A stretch of DNA of 36,779 nucleotides, from the NCBI GenBank assembly GCA_015680685.1, contig MNCI01005851.1, forward strand, positions 20,302 through 57,080, given 5' to 3'. Origin of the DNA: Gnetum montanum. Lineage: Eukaryota; Streptophyta; Gnetopsida; Gnetales; Gnetaceae. A program made the translations under genes and the position numbers. Below the pieces are notes generated by a model. The model saw only the letters and a program-made list of their open reading frames with translations. It made no database searches and was not told the origin of the DNA. Positions 11,139-20,539 of this stretch are shown here, piece after piece (position 1 is the stretch's first letter; the number at the start of each line of letters is the position of its first letter).

Positions 11139-11396
11139 TTAACCCTAGGAAGCATTAAGTTTTGATTAATTTTAATTAACCCTAGGGTGTGTTAAGTTTT
11201 GATTAATTTTGATTAACCATAGGGTGCATTAAGTTTTGATGTTTTTGATTAATCCTAGGGTGTGTTAAGTTTTGATTAATTTTGATTAACCCTAGGGTGC
11301 ATTAAGTTTTGATGTTTTTGATTAACCCTAGGGTGCGTTAAGTTTTGATTAATCCTAGGGTGCATTAAGTTTTGATGTTTTTTTATTAACCCTAGG
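11139..11396. repeat. CCCTAGGG minisatellite, copy B (8 units)
   Basis: Eight units of 27-38 bp with the TTAACCCTAGGGTGC core, some reduced to the short 27-bp form without filler. It lies between the spacer TATA box and the third-ORF ATG, so it would be in the 5' leader of a spacer-initiated transcript. Confidence 0.9.
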
Positions 11397-11564
11397 CCCC
11401 CACGACATAGAGCATACCTCTGGTAGCAAAAGAGTGGAGGAACAGGTAGCTATGGATAAGAGGTAGGACGGTAATGTGCTCGGGAAGGATATTTGACATA
11501 GAAAACTTGAAAAACTTCCCTAGCATTATGAGCAAATGGACAACATTCTAAGGTACAACATGTG

Positions 11565-11573
11565 TATATATAG
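11565..11573 (-). promoter_or_regulatory. Possible internal promoter for the third ORF (element B)
   Basis: CTATATATA on the minus strand. Upstream (plus 11595-11690) are GGGGCCACGTGAAGG with a G-box CACGTG, GGCTACATCAATGTAGG and GCTACGTTGACC. These parallel GAGGCCACGTCAATG and GGCTTCATCAATGCAGCC at the same spacing from the TATA box in the LTR at 19462-20352. The ORF start is about 560 bp downstream. The parallel with U3 is seen in the sequence; promoter activity is inferred. Confidence 0.45.
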
Positions 11574-12330
11574 GGCTCTAGGCACTATGTCCATGGGGCC
11601 ACGTGAAGGAGGCTACATCAATGTAGGTAGTTGCGTATACGAGGTCGCATCGACACAGCTATTCAGCTACGTTGACCACCATTGACTGAGGAGTTAAAGG
11701 CCCAAATCTATGAGTTTTGGCACAAGACTAGAGTTAGGTAAAAGCTGAGAGACTCAAGAATATGATGGAACCACAAGGAAGGGATGTTAGTATCCAAAGA
11801 AGAGTCAGAGTGAGGAGAATGTCATAATAGGGAACTTAGTGGATGAAGAGCCGCATGATGGGCAACATAAAAAATGGTCAACTACCTAGATCAATAGTGT
11901 AGGAGATTAACAACCAAGACCAAAGGATGTGCAAGTGAGTCCTCCCTAAAGTAGGCTTCAACCTTGTATGCCCTTGCACATCATCAACATAGGAGTCCAT
12001 GGGCCCCATAGTGAAATAACAGCCAGTGGAAGTTAATAATCACACCCATAAGAACCAATCGAAGGATTTACGAGTTATAGAAAACCAAGGTAAGTAATCA
12101 AAACATAAAATGGAAAGTGAGGTAAATAACAGAGAGCAATTAAGGAAGGGAATGGAAGGTGTGAAATGGAATTCTAAATCATGGTCACATGAAATCCCTT
12201 GTGAAGTTCATGATTAAGTGACCTGGTAGGATCCATTCTCAATCCAAACCAAACAAAACCACATTCAATGACTTCACATCAACGTTCTAAGACTAGTCTA
12301 TCCCTTGAAACACGAGTGTTGTCACAAAAC

Positions 12331-12473
12331 AACCACCATTCCAACACGGGTGAGACATAGGAAGTGAGAAAGGGCTTGAGTGAGAGGGGACAAGACAAGT
12401 CCCATCCCTAGTGCTTGTACCCTTTATAGATGGTCTAAGGGGTGTGCTTTGAATTCCCATGTTGGTTTTTTTT
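12331..12473. other. Near-invariant 143-bp island in the spacer (B copy)
   Basis: It differs from 24785-24927 of element C at a single base (CACGGG against CATGGG), while flanking spacer on both sides differs by about one base in ten and has indels. It ends in a T-run. An open frame crosses it on the minus strand in both copies but has unrelated ends, so coding is not supported. Confidence 0.7.
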
Positions 12474-13174
12474 TGACTAGGAACCACACCATGCAAAGAC
12501 CCAAGTGTTTGCACATTGATTTTGTCCAAGGGATGTGCTTTGAATCCTCATCGTTTGTTGGTTTTCTTTTGTTTGAATGATGAGGACCACACCATGCGAG
12601 GAGAGCTTGCTATTTAGCTTCCAGTGTGAGGGGATATGGAATGGTAAGAAGTCCATGAGAACATGTTCACATGCAAGGGAACAAAGAAGTATAGAGAATA
12701 CTGCATTCCCTTGAAATCACACCATGTTCAACCCGTTGGATGCTTCTCAAGTCAGGAAACTATCCAAGCCATAAGTTAATTAAAGTTGTGTTGAATGAAA
12801 GAGGGATTGCATGTTTCCATAATAGGAAAAACGATAGTGTGTGGATGGGTGGATGATGTGGACTCACTACCGATTAAATGAAGTGAAAGTATAACTTAGC
12901 TTCCTAAAACCAAGATGTTAAGGTGAGAACTTAGATATAGTCAACAACCCATCATAAGCATGCCCCCGTTGGGCGCAACCATCTCACCATCACATCATGT
13001 GGCAATAAGATAGCTTTATTAGTGAAAATAAATAGAGAGAAATAACTAACATAAAAAAGAATAGAAGACCAAGAGAGAAAGAGTAGGTAAGAAATGTGAA
13101 ACGTACAAATGATGGTGTAAAAAAAATGTGTAAAAAAAAATAAAGAAAAGACTTGAGAGGCTCAGACAACTATT

Positions 13175-14630
13175 TTAGTATGGGTAGCGATCTCCCCCAC
13201 GACTAAGCTCGAAGGAGGAGATTCGAAAGATGAAACATGGCTGATCATTCAACGAAATGGTAGTGACACTGGGTTGGTATAGTTCATGGAAGGGTTTTAA
13301 TTGTTGCATGTTAACCAACTATGTTTTTATTGGGTCTTTAGGTTTGTGTATGAGTATAGCCCTAGATGAAAAGATCTAGAAAACAACATAAGGTCCATCC
13401 CACAATGTTTGAAACTTGTTCTATTTTGGCACATGTGTGGGGTTCCAATAGAGAACCTTATCTCCATGTTGAAATGTTATCTTCTAAATTCTAAGGTCAT
13501 GAAGTTGTTTGTTATATGCCTTATGTACCTCATTAGATGATAGGTCTACTAATCAATTCTCATCTAGCACATTTAAGTTGATGAGTCATTCTCATTCTGC
13601 TAGGGATAAGTCAAGACCTAAGTCACTTGTAGTCGATAGTGTTCAGAGTTCTGCTTGAATTAGCAACATTGGTAGTTTTCTGTACACCAACCTGTGAGGG
13701 GAGTAGTTGATAGGAAGTTTCTAGGTTGAGCGGTAGGCCTAGAGGACGTCGTTAAGTTTTGTGCTCCAATCCCTCCTATATTTGTTAATCGTCCTAGTTA
13801 GGATTCTTGTAATCTCCTGGTTTGTGACTTTAGCTTGCCTATTGGCTTGGGGGTGATAGGGTGTTATTAGTTTATGTTCTACTCAAAAACATTGCATGAG
13901 TTTATGAAAAGTAGCACCCATGAAGCGAGTGCCATTATTTGAAATGAGTGCATGAGGCACCCCAAACCTGTTCACGATTTGTTGTTGAACAAACCATGTG
14001 GCTGTGGTTGAGGAACAATCAATGGCGGTTTCCACCTCTGCCCACTTGATGTAGTAGTCCATTGTAACAATGATATATGCCTTCCCATTTGACATGGGCA
14101 CGATGGGGCCCATGAAGTCGATGCCCCAAATGTCAAAGGGTTTGAGTGGCTGAATCCATTATTGAGTTCCCTCCATTCTCATCGTCATTCGACCATCTCT
14201 TTGACATCGATCACAAGAGCAGACAAACCATTGAGAATCTCTGAAGAGTGTAGGCCAGTAGTATCCTACAAGTAGGATCTTAATAGCTATACACCATCCT
14301 ACATAATGGCTCCCACAAGGGCCCTCATGGGCATCCTAGAGGATGTGTAGTTGATCTTCATCAGGGATGTACCATCAAACCAAGCCATCTGCACACACCT
14401 TATAGAGGTGTCCATTGATTTCCATGAACTGCTTGGCTCTATGAAGAAACCATTGTTTCTTTCGATGGTACAACTCCTTTGGTACCTCTTGTGTAAGGAG
14501 ATAGGTAAGGATGTCATGAAACCAATTTGATTTCGTGGGGACCGCCTTCAAAATTACTCCAGCAAAGATGAGTTCATCTGGAAACTAGTCAGAGAGTGGA
14601 CCCTCCTCCTCCATGTTGTCTCATTGTAAC
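13175..14630 (-). pseudogene. Integrase of element B
   Basis: Integrase joins the cDNA to the host genome. Upstream is the zinc-binding N-terminal region (about 14300-14600, in broken frames). The core has the first Asp in FDIWGIDFMGP (about 14120), then SNGKAYIIVTMDYYIKW. The second Asp is replaced by Asn (ISNNGTRF, codon 13937-13939), and the Glu 35 residues further on is Lys (QAKVTN, codon 13829-13831). The C-terminal part holds GDKVLYWNP, LWDGPYVVF (a GPF/Y-like module) and LVNMQQLKPFH, and ends at TAA 13175-13177 after SFELSRGGDRYPY. Both catalytic changes are G-to-A transitions. Stops and frameshifts are present. Confidence 0.8.
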
Positions 14631-14639
14631 CGAGACAAG

Positions 14640-15010
14640 TGATTAGCAATCATGTTCTTAGTTTCCTTTTTGTCCACCATAGTAAGATCAAATCATTGAA
14701 GAATCACAAGCCACTGTATGACACGAGGGCTCACCATTGGTTTGTTCATAAGGAAATAGATGGGACTATGGTCTATATGCACAAACACCTTGTATCTGAG
14801 CACATAGTGGTGGAAATTTTCTAAGGTGAACACCACCACCATTAAATTCTTTTTGGTGGTCATGTAATTTAGCTGAGCACCCACAATACTTTGGCTTGCA
14901 CAGTGGATGTAATATGGATGCTTTTGGTCATCCAATTATGTGAGCATGGCTCCCAACACATAGTTAGATGCATCCATCATGATGTGGAATGGTCTAGATC
15001 AATTAGGAGC
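14640..15010 (-). pseudogene. RNase H of element B
   Basis: It would degrade the RNA strand during reverse transcription. Visible motifs: HIMMDASNY with the first catalytic Asp kept (14972-14974), YYIHCASQS, GAQLNYMTTKKNLM (usual TTEKELL), LENFHHYVLRYKVFVHIDHS (usual TDH) and LMNKPMVSPRVIQWLVILQ, the run-in to the integrase junction. The Lys and Asn at the EKEL site show decay. The arrangement RT then RNase H with this tail is the Ty3/gypsy plan. Confidence 0.8.
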
Positions 15011-15229
15011 TCATAGAATTGGATTCTCTATGAGTTTTTTCTTTAGCATTTGGAATGTAAATTCACATTCCATAGTCTAGAAAAATGGGGCATCTTTCTT
15101 GGTTAGCTCTACCAATGGCTTGGCGATGTTTGAAAAATTCTCGATGAAGTGTTGATAGTAACTAATGTGTCCAACAAACGACCAGACATCCCTTACGGTT
15201 CCCAGTTGACTAGAAATTCCTTGGATTAC

Positions 15230-16165
15230 CCTAATTTTTTCAAGATCTACCCCAATTGCTTCTTGTGAGATTTGATGCCCAAAATCAATGCCTTCTTATA
15301 TCATGATATGGCTCTTCTGCCAGTTAAGTTGTAAGTTAGTTTCTACACATCACTTCAAAACTTGCTCAAGGCCGTCCAAGGCTTGCTCGAATGTTGTACC
15401 ATAGGTGGAGAAGTCATCCATGAAAACTTCTACACCATTGCCAGTTTGCTACTGGAAGATGCTAAGGACAAGACATTGGAAGGTTGTGAGCATGTTACAT
15501 AGGCCAAAGGGCACTTTCCTGTATGCGAAAGTCCCCTAAGGACTCATAAACGTTGTCTTGGTTTGGTCCTCTGGCACAATCTGGATTTGGTTATAGCCAT
15601 TGTAACCATCCAGGAAGGTGTAGTAACAATGCCCCGAAATGGTATCCAACACCTGGTTCACAAATGGGAGTGGAAAATGATCCTTAAAGGTTTCCATATT
15701 ATGTAATAGAAAATCAATATAGACCCTCCATTTACCACCCTTTTTTTGGTACAATAATGAGTGGGCTGATCCACTCACTATTCACAATGGGGTAGATGAA
15801 TCTCGCCTTCAAAAATTGCTCAATTTCATCCTTGATGATCTGTTTTAGTTTGGGATTCAATTGTCTTTGTGGTTGTCATCATGGCTTCATGGAGGGATCG
15901 ATATAGATTCAATGTTGGCATACCCTAAGATTAATCCCTATTCACTTAGGATATGACCATGTGAAGGAAATTAACCACTTGTTCACCATCCTTAACAACT
16001 TCTCCTTTTGCTTAGAAGCAAGAGTGACATTGATTATTAATGGCTTATGGTTTTTCAAGAATGCATATATCAGGTTGATTGATAAGGGATTTAGTTTTAG
16101 GGGCTCTTGTTTAAAGCTTTCAGGGATCTGCAGCTTTCCCCAATCGGTAGCATCATTAGTTGTGG
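15230..16165 (-). pseudogene. Reverse transcriptase of element B
   Basis: Copies the element RNA into cDNA. Leftward from about 16160 come the linker (EQKEKLL-type region, matching 28557-28339 of C), then QKKGGKWRVYIDFLLHNMET, KDHFPLPFVNQVLDTISGH, YYTFLDGYNGYNQIQIVPED and, further on, the active site VFMDDF (15413-15424) with both Asp residues intact. The motif set is that of Athila/Tat-type Ty3/gypsy RT. Stops split the frame, for example before the active-site block. Confidence 0.85.
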
Positions 16166-16490
16166 AAAGTTGATGATGGACCTATTCCACTTCATCTATG
16201 CTCCCCATATAGGTACATACAAGGCTCTTAGAGGATTCCATGCATAGGGTGCCATTATTAGAATCAACAGTTAGCCACTGGGTGCCTTCCTGATTCATGG
16301 CTATTGCACACATACATCATTGGATTTGTGACTTGGAAGCACACCAACTGCATGCTCGAATTGATGTTTTCTTAACAGACTAGAGTTGTTGCATGCAGTT
16401 GCATTTGGAATCATTGTACACGATGCATGAGATGCACTTCTTCTTGATCTTCCCAAAAGGATTTTCCTTCAAAATTTCAAGAGAGAGATT

Positions 16491-16850
16491 TTAGAGTCCC
16501 AAATGTGCATCCACTATGTTGAGCCATGCCTTTCCCATTATAATTGGAAAGTTCCCCTTGCAGTTATCGACATGGATCACTAAGAAATCAGTAGGGTAGG
16601 ACCATCCACAAATAGTGGTCATAATATATTCTACCAATCCCAAGGGAATAGTGATAGATTGGTTTGCCAACTCAAGCTGAATGTTGCTCTTCTTCAATGG
16701 AGGCAGGTTCCAAGTCTTGTACATATCATGTGAAATCAAGTTGAAACCTAACTCTGAATCTAGAAGAGATTTCCATGGTTGGTTTCCTACCACCTAAAGG
16801 TATATGAGAGGGCTTTCTAGATCAACCAATTTGCTAGGGAGATGACCTAC
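16491..16850 (-). pseudogene. Aspartic protease of element B
   Basis: A retropepsin that would cut the Gag-Pol polyprotein. It reads KSLLDSELGFNLISHDMYKT, then LKKSNIQLELANQSITIPLG and GNFPIIMGKAWLNIVDAHLG. The catalytic triad DSG or DTG is DSE here (16752-16760), a G-to-A change that would abolish activity. The C copy keeps DSG and the plus-strand copy D reads DLG. It follows the proline-rich gag end without an intervening start, as in a fused gag-pol. Confidence 0.85.
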
Positions 16851-16899
16851 CTTGATCCAGTCCATCACAACATATGTTAGCATGATGGTTTGCACGTTG

Positions 16900-19299
16900 C
16901 AAGGTGTTTGGTTCAAAGGTTGCTCGAAGGATTGAGTATCAGAGGTAGTTGGAGAGGCAAGGACACTAGCCACAAATGAGTGTGAGGGTGTGTTTAGGTT
17001 ATTGAGCTGGAAGAAAGAAAATTTCTGTGGCTTTGGTTTTAACCTGCTTGGCTAAGAAGCTACTTGTAAATTGATGGCCCTCATGGCATTACACTTTTGT
17101 GGTTGTGGAGGTATTTCTCCCTACATGGGCGAAGTAGGAGGTAGTTGAGTTAAGGGCTGATGGATAGGTATGGTTGAAGAAGGTGGCAGAGGATAGTGTA
17201 GATGTGGGTTTTCCCCCTTGGGTGATAGAGATGGGGCTCGAAAGTATTCTAGAGGGTAGTAATGATTTTGAAAGGTTACGTGACTAAAAGAGTCTTGCAG
17301 GGAGATTGGTTGTTGAACATAGTATCCATAAGGATCTGACTGCTGGTAAGGGTACTGCTACCTTGGGGGTGGCATCCCCCCACAACTGTGCATGCTACCA
17401 TTGTTGGTAGTGCTCATATGGTTGTGGTAGAGCTCCACTTGGATAATATCCCTGCTATTGGTGGAACTACCTAAAATTTCCTTGGGGATAGGGCAATCTT
17501 CAGGGTGTTTGTCTTTTTGCTAAGTGAGGGTTTAGAATGTACACCGCATACTCTTGCAAATGTGAAACTAGGGGGAAACATCCCTTAGGATGTTCATATT
17601 GGCATATGTCACATCCATCGTCCTCCTCTGTGTCTGAGTCTGCAACTAGTTCTACTATAGCAACCTTGCCCTTACCCTTGTGGTACACACGTTCAGCCTC
17701 TTTTCTCCTTCATTGATCTCGATCATTACTTTGTTCTTTGGATTATGCTGCAATTTTTAGAACACTTTAGAATTTTTCATCCAAAGAATCCTAGATCTTA
17801 TCCACCTTGGCCAAAATTTTAGAAGTGAACTTTTGTATGGGAAAAGTCTTCCTATTCACTATTGCATCCAAAGATGACTCCTCCTCATCTTCATAAAATT
17901 GGACCTCCCTCTTCTGGATGGAAGGGTCTTGATTCTATTGCTTTGCACTTTCATGTTTCTGTAGTTCTCCCTCTTCCTTGGCTACCTACTTAATTAATCG
18001 TTGAAATGGAGGAGCCCTTAACTTGGATAGCTGCCCTTGAGCATAAATGCCAAGGGTTGTTCTTTTTTTGAAGCGGAGCCCATCTAGAACATGATGGAGC
18101 TATTCCCATTGAGAGTAACCATGACCAGGGCATCAGTGCAATAGGGAGTAATATTTGCTCATGGCTGCATCCAAGGGCTCATGGTTACCTTATTTTCACC
18201 CCTAAATATGTCCTATCATATTAGACACTCTAGAGTGATTTGGTATTTATAATTGAAGAGCTCTAGCATCGTACTCCATCGCCTGATTGATTCCATTTCC
18301 AAAGATCAGTATCAGCTTTTTGCTTCCTTGGTGAGTGTTCGGGGGAATAGCTTGAGTTTCTGCCATTCATTTTTGATATTTTGTAGGATGCAGGAATCAT
18401 GAAAGGCTTTCAAGTGAGTATGTGGATCACAGTTATATTTCCCTTTGAACCTAGAAATGTTGTTCATATCAAGGCACTTGATTTGGCTATCTCACAAATG
18501 CCTGGTAGTTATGTGAATTTCCTTTACTATGTTGAGCATGCTTCGAGTGGCAAGTAGTGGTTCATTAGGATCCTGATGATAGCCATGGAATCCATGATGG
18601 TCCCTGCTGCCTCTCCTTTCATGATGGTGATCCTCCCATGACTGCTTATTCCCTTGGTCATGTCATCCTCATCAGCTCCCTCAATCATCATCATCACAGT
18701 CCCTCCTATGACGGTTGTAGTCAGATTCAAAACCTGATGAAGCCAAGGTGGAAAGAGAGGAATGATGATGGCCTCAACCATCACATCCATCTTCACATTC
18801 ACCATGATTTCCTTTTGGAGATCCCTCAGCATCTTGGAACTCCTGGTCACTTGAACCTCTATTTTGTATGATGGATCAAATGTTCTGATGTGGGCAAGGA
18901 GATGTAGAAGAATGTGGACTATGAGGAATAGGTTCATCATCATCATGGTGGATCTATAGGGACAAAGGGTTACTGGACTATTTGTTCTTTGCTCGTTCAT
19001 GGTGTTTTACCTGCTGCAGGTCCTGCCTATGCTATGTCTCATTTGGACGATAGTCCCAATAATCATGATCCTTCATCCTGTACTCCTCCACTTGGTCTTC
19101 GATGCCCAATCTAGTGAGTGTTTGGAGTAGCATTCCAAGAACCAATCGATCAGGGGGCAATATGACATTGCCCTCCATGTCTTGCCATTGCATCTGCTCA
19201 TCCTAATGCAAGATGAATGTGAAGTTGGCTATATACCCACTTGGATGAGTATATATTACCTCACATTCCTAGGGCACTTGTGGGTTGGATTCGTCACAT
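16900..19299 (-). pseudogene. gag of element B
   Basis: The ATG homologous to the gag start of A and C is at 19297-19299, but a 17-bp deletion just after it (relative to A and C) shifts the frame and gives ATG TGA. Reading resumes with EGNVILPPDR, LLQTLTRLGIEDQVEEY and HDYWDYRPNET, then an arginine/histidine-rich stretch. The capsid-like Retrotrans_gag part lies at about 18180-18480. A knuckle CDICQYEHPKGC follows at 17578-17613, and then proline-rich sequence. The His- and Met-rich open frames around 18530-19000 are other-frame readings of the basic stretch. Gag would form the particle and bind the RNA. Confidence 0.75.
17578..17613 (-). other. Short zinc knuckle in gag (element B)
   Basis: CDICQYEHPKGC: spacing C-X2-C-X3-H-X3-C, one residue shorter at two places than the usual CX2CX4HX4C. 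The same spacing occurs in A and C. Confidence 0.65.
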
Positions 19300-19442
19300 A
19301 TCAGTGGTAAACAATAAATAACTAAGTATGTCGTACTGTTACTTAAGTCATTTAGTGTGAGTAGATTTTGATGTTCCGGGTGTGTTCCAACGAAGTGAGT
19401 GATGATTATGCTAAGGCTAGACCATGCATGGAAGACTAACAG

Positions 19443-19460
19443 TCCTTAGCAATGGCACCA
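19443..19460 (-). other. Primer-binding site of element B
   Basis: TGGTGCCATTGCTAAGGA on the minus strand, one base from the LTR end. It differs from the tRNA-Asp-type PBS at five positions, all transitions and mostly not those changed in A. Confidence 0.7.
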
Positions 19461-19461
19461 A

Positions 19462-20352
19462 TGATGAGTGGTGAAGTAACCCTATGCCCAACCATATGAA
19501 TCTCAAGCATTCATGTGCGACTCGATTGAGTTCCAAAGACTGTAGGCACTTACATATAGGGAATTCTAGCCAGCAAAACCTCAGTTTAGAATAGTTGTTG
19601 TCCTCTCAACCTCACTTATGAAATTCTTACATGATGGTTAAGTGAGACTGAGGCATATGATTTTTATGTGTTTTCTTCTTATCTTTAATGTCTAATTCTT
19701 CTAGTGTAGGGAATGGAAGACTACCAAATTTTACAATTTCTCTACTCTACCGCTTAACTATCCCTAGCATAAACAACCAATCCCATCCTTTGTGCACATC
19801 TTGATCATGTCCAAACCACTACTGGGTTTCCAAACATTAGGCGTCATTGGGTTGCCAAGTGTCAGATATATGTTCGAGATGGTCATGCTTATGGTTCTCA
19901 TAAACTATAGCAAGGATTGGAACTTTAAAGTGATAATCATAATAAAAGCTTCTAAAATTATTAAAATATTAAAAAAATTTAATGCTTAAGTAGTTTAACC
20001 CAAATGCTGCAAGGAATGTTCAAAAATATCATCTTTATTTTTGGTCATGCCAATGGCTTAAGTACATTAGTGCTCGAATAAAGAGCTGTACACTCTTCAA
20101 ACTCCTACTGCGGGCACTTGGAAAATATTCTAACTTTCACAAAGGTAAATTGCAAGAGCTTTGCTACAATTTGAACAAGAGATGTCATGAATTCGATGGG
20201 TGCACACATATTTATAGCAGGAAATGAACCTTGCATCAACGAGGCCACGTCAATGCTTGAAAAGATACATTGACAGGGTCATGTCGACATGGCCGCATTA
20301 ATGAGGCTTCATCAATGCAGCCTAGTTGACATAGTGATTGAATGCTTCATCA
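19462..20352 (-). repeat. LTR between elements B and C (891 bp)
   Basis: Plus-strand ends TGATGAGTGG and GCTTCATCA. PBS of B lies to the left, PPT of C to the right. U3-type repeats (GAGGCCACGTCAATG, GGTCATGTCGACATGGCC, GAGGCTTCATCAATGCAG) lie between 20240 and 20340. Confidence 0.88.
20209..20217 (-). promoter_or_regulatory. LTR TATA box (B/C LTR)
   Basis: CTATAAATA on the minus strand, next to the U3 repeats, at the position conserved in all three LTRs. Confidence 0.6.
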
Positions 20353-20363
20353 TACCCCCACGA
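20353..20363 (-). other. Polypurine tract of element C
   Basis: TCGTGGGGGTA on the minus strand directly before the LTR start TGATGA; this would prime plus-strand synthesis. Confidence 0.7.
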
Positions 20364-20539
20364 TTGAGTAAAAAATCATCCTCAAGTTTGTTACAATTTA
20401 GAAGGTATGAGGTGATGAGTGACACACATAGCAAAACATCTCAAGATACCTACTAATGCTAACAATACACCAAGTTCTTGAGTGTATGGAAGGAATTACA
20501 AAACTGTGGTGTTCATGGACAAAAAAATTAAACACCTTG

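Larger units (their letters stand above)
11397..13174. other. Spacer between pol and the third ORF, element B
   Basis: About 1.8 kb without a supportable coding frame, present in B and C and absent from A. It holds a TATA box and LTR-U3-like repeats near 11565-11700, the 143-bp near-invariant island at 12331-12473, a duplicated 60-70 bp unit (12437-12499 and 12528-12600, sharing GTGTGCTTTGAATYC and CCACACCATGC), and an A-rich purine stretch at 13020-13160. Confidence 0.7.
7025..20352 (-). mobile_element. Element B: full-length Athila/Tat-like Ty3/gypsy retrotransposon
   Basis: About 13.3 kb, with LTRs at 19462-20352 (5') and 7025-7910 (3'). Minus-strand order: PBS, gag (from 19299), protease, RT, RNase H, integrase (ending at 13175), 1.8 kb spacer, minisatellite, third ORF (from 11007), PPT. 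The order RT, RNase H, integrase marks Ty3/gypsy. VFMDDF in RT, the KKGTEN-type RNase H end and the tRNA-Asp-type PBS place it nearest the non-chromodomain Athila/Tat group. It is inactive: many stops, a DSE protease site, and integrase N and K in place of catalytic D and E. Confidence 0.85.

Noticed and set aside
12293-12529. Conserved minus-strand small ORF, also at 24750-24968
   Set aside because: Conservation is at DNA level, includes third codon positions and covers only the island; starts and ends of the two frames are unrelated.
12961-12981. PBS-like minus-strand string TTGCGCCCAACGGGGGC in the spacer of B, also in C
   Set aside because: It recalls the plant PBS context but lies upstream of the spacer TATA box, the wrong order for an LTR followed by its PBS, and no LTR end is next to it.
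13195-13204. Second PPT-like tract (GTCGTGGGGG on the minus strand), and a third at 11397-11403
   Set aside because: The 13195 copy is in frame in the last codons of pol (SRGGD), and neither is followed by an LTR start TGATGA. A central PPT role cannot be supported.
18527-19000. Met-rich and His-rich open frames near 18530-19000, 6067-6363 and 30950-31471
   Set aside because: They are other-frame or antisense readings of the arginine/histidine-rich part of gag; the gag frame explains the composition.
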